From an uncultured Oscillospiraceae bacterium (GTDB taxonomy: Bacteria; Bacillota_A; Clostridia; Oscillospirales; Acutalibacteraceae): 6,147 nucleotides of DNA. Where the stretch lies: positions 1 to 6,147 of the forward strand of contig CAJUNS010000052.1 of NCBI GenBank assembly GCA_910587995.1, written 5' to 3'. This document shows positions 4,994 through 6,147 of the stretch, piece after piece (positions within the stretch are counted from its first letter, which is position 1; every line of letters begins with the position of its first letter). Position numbers and translations under genes: made by a program. The notes below the pieces were generated by a model. The model searched no databases and was not told where the DNA came from. It saw only the letters and a program-made list of their open reading frames with translations.

Positions 4994-5797
4994 ATGACAG
5001 AAAAAATTATGGAACGCAGGCGGAGATACCAGCAGCGGCATAGGAGGAACACCATCGCTACTTGGATCGTAGGCGCGGTTTGCGCGGCTATGCTGGTGTT
5101 TCTGGCGGCAATGGGATGCATGGACTATGTGAAAAAGCTCCCGCCCCCGGAGAGCTCCGGCCTGCCCAGCCTGGTGCTGGGAGAAACCAAGCTGGACCCG
5201 CCAGCCCAGGATACCCAGCCCCAAGAGCCGGCGGTCTATGAGGACGGCACAGACTGGAACCTCCGCCTTGTGAACCGCTGGAACCCCATCCCAGAGGGGT
5301 ACAACGTGAGCCTCAAGGAACTGCCCGGAGGAGAGCAGGTGGACGAGCGTATCTATGAGCCTTTAATGGAGATGCTGGAGGCCGCCAGAGAGGGCAACTG
5401 GGACGAGCTGCCCCGGGTCATTTCCGGCTACCGCACCCAGGAGGAACAGCAGCGGCTGTATGATGAGGAAGTCAGCAAATATAAGGCAGAGGGCTGCACA
5501 GAGGAAGAGGCAAAGGCCGGGGCGGGCCAGTGGGTGGCTCTGCCCGGCACCAGTGAGCACCAGCTGGGTCTGGCGGTAGACGTGGAGGGGGCCACTTACG
5601 ATGTGTTCCTCTGGCTTCAGGAGAACAGCTGGAAGTATGGGTTTATCTTCCGCTATCCAGGCAGCAAGACGGACATCACCGGCACGGTGGAGGAAGTCTG
5701 GCACTACCGCTATGTAGGCAAAGAAGCCGCCGCTGAGATGTACGAGCAGGGACTTTGCTTGGAGGAATATGTGGAAACCAGGGAGGCTTTGCTATGA
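4994..5797 (+). CDS. VanY-type D,D-carboxypeptidase (peptidase M15B), membrane-anchored
   Basis: This is a zinc peptidase that trims the terminal D-Ala from peptidoglycan stem peptides outside the membrane. The 267-residue protein has a short very basic cytoplasmic end (ERRRRYQQRHRR), one membrane segment (about 21-41, no clear cleavage site), a proline-rich linker (about 48-80) and the VanY domain (about 85-265). Visible motifs are SGYRT (144-148), SEHQLGLAVDV with zinc ligands His189 and Asp196, and EVWHYRYVG with catalytic Glu234 and zinc ligand His237. The ATG follows AGGAGG at 8 nt. It has its own promoter (4886-4894) and is divergent from the sugar operon. No vanR, vanS, vanH or ligase gene is nearby, so this is probably an ordinary cell-wall remodelling enzyme and not a resistance determinant. 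Its stop overlaps ATGA of a broken downstream frame. Confidence 0.93.
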   Translation: MTEKIMERRRRYQQRHRRNTIATWIVGAVCAAMLVFLAAMGCMDYVKKLPPPESSGLPSLVLGETKLDPPAQDTQPQEPAVYEDGTDWNLRLVNRWNPIPEGYNVSLKELPGGEQVDERIYEPLMEMLEAAREGNWDELPRVISGYRTQEEQQRLYDEEVSKYKAEGCTEEEAKAGAGQWVALPGTSEHQLGLAVDVEGATYDVFLWLQENSWKYGFIFRYPGSKTDITGTVEEVWHYRYVGKEAAAEMYEQGLCLEEYVETREALL

Positions 5798-5948
5798 AAG
5801 AAACGTGAAACACAGCCGCGCGCTCCGGCGGCAGTCTTATCAGGACCCGTAAGCGCTGGTGCTGGCGATTATTATGCTTGTCACTATCGTAAGCGCCGCT
5901 ATCCCGGCTTCTGCCGCTGTGTCTGACGTTAGTCCCAACAACTGGGCT
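5794..5948 (+). pseudogene. Broken gene start: signal-peptide-like remnant with possible SLH-domain beginning
   Basis: ATG 5794 overlaps the vanY stop (ATGA) and has AGGGAGG at 7 nt, a coupled start, but reads only MKET before TGA. Another frame from GTG 5805 gives KHSRALRRQSYQDP, a TAA at 5850-5852, then ALVLAIIMLVTIVSAAIPASA, which looks like the hydrophobic core and cleavage region of a signal peptide, and AVSDVSPNNWA. The last stretch resembles the start of an S-layer homology repeat (SDV...W). At least two lesions would be needed to join the coupled start to this part. After about 5948 the frame loses protein-like character, because the DNA becomes the antisense of a recombinase fragment, and it ends at TAA 6024-6026. 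The SLH reading rests on about ten residues and is tentative. Confidence 0.4.
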
Positions 5949-6137
5949 TCTCTGCATGGGAATGTCTGCCTCGTTGTTGTCAGTTTGGTAGAGCTGTTTA
6001 TCGGTGGAAACGCGGTAAAGGCATAAAACCCTTGTTCCCGGTTCAATGCAGGATGGGATATCTATTCTCCAACCGGTATCTTTATCAAAAATGGCATTTT
6101 CAGAAACATGATTCGGGATAATGCTTGTTTGATTCAT
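5949..6137 (-). pseudogene. 5' fragment of a large serine recombinase gene, truncated
   Basis: From ATG 6137 the frame encodes a 33-residue lead-in and then GTRVLCLYRVSTDKQ, the N-terminal strand and catalytic-serine motif of resolvase/invertase-type serine recombinases (nucleophile Ser in RVST). ADIPMQR follows, typical of large serine recombinases of Clostridia. The expected next part (usually R/K-x-C-R-x-F, then the long recombinase and zinc-ribbon domains) is missing. After Arg63 (5951-5949) the frame runs on as plain antisense of the SLH-like remnant and vanY to 5676. The catalytic core, dimer helix and DNA-binding domains are therefore absent and the protein cannot work. No ribosome binding site is visible in the ten bases left upstream, so the true start may lie beyond the right edge. 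Identity is good, function none. Confidence 0.75.
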
Positions 6138-6147
6138 ATACAGTCCA

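Noticed and set aside
4994..5797. Vancomycin resistance cluster
   Set aside because: Only a VanY-type enzyme is present, with no ligase, dehydrogenase, VanX or two-component genes. VanY homologues are common wall enzymes in Firmicutes.
5676..6137. A 153-codon leftward frame covering the whole right end
   Set aside because: Only its first 63 codons look like a protein (serine recombinase). The rest is antisense of the SLH-like remnant and of the vanY end, so only 5949-6137 is reported.

Overview
The window looks like chromosomal DNA of a Gram-positive anaerobe of the Clostridia, probably a gut Oscillospirales or Lachnospirales type. This is an inference from four things: strong AGGAGG ribosome binding sites, TTGACA/TATAAT promoters, a membrane-anchored VanY-type peptidase, and a serine recombinase fragment of the 'YRVSTDKQ ... 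ADIPMQR' kind common in that class. Coding DNA is GC-rich and intergenic DNA is clearly AT-rich. No rRNA, tRNA or CRISPR array was seen.

Layout: positions 1-425 hold no convincing gene. They contain a leftward consensus promoter (210-238), an operator-like inverted repeat just downstream of it, three hairpins in the would-be leader, and the terminator of the next gene (366-402). Positions 426-4554 are a leftward carbohydrate locus with three genes: a GH32 fructosidase (2893-4554), a CE1-type alpha/beta-hydrolase esterase 47 nt behind it (1664-2845), and a LacI-family repressor (426-1418) with its own promoter. A 93-nt imperfect hairpin flanked by short direct repeats lies between esterase and repressor. 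The 4555-4993 intergenic region holds a consensus GH32 promoter with an overlapping palindrome, a doubtful 42-codon ORF, and a rightward extended -10 promoter. That rightward promoter sits beside one arm of a 14-bp inverted repeat whose other arm lies just upstream of a vanY-like D,D-carboxypeptidase gene (4994-5797).

Downstream of vanY the DNA is broken. A well-placed ribosome binding site leads into an ATG that stops after four codons. Next comes a disrupted reading frame resembling a signal peptide plus the first residues of an S-layer homology domain. At about 5949 this abuts the 5' end of a large serine recombinase gene on the opposite strand, whose similarity ends at the same base.

How the parts may work together (inference): a cytoplasmic GH32 enzyme would release fructose from imported sucrose or short fructans, and the esterase would remove acyl or feruloyl groups from the same sugars. 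The LacI protein would repress both the GH32 promoter and the leftward promoter at 210-238, which share a CAAGCG(C/G)T(A/T)(A/T) core. The leftward promoter would then read into a transporter operon beyond the left edge. The vanY gene is probably an unrelated cell-wall neighbour. The most interesting items are the esterase-GH32 pairing, the inverted repeat bracketing the vanY promoter, the hairpin elements, and the recombinase/SLH junction.
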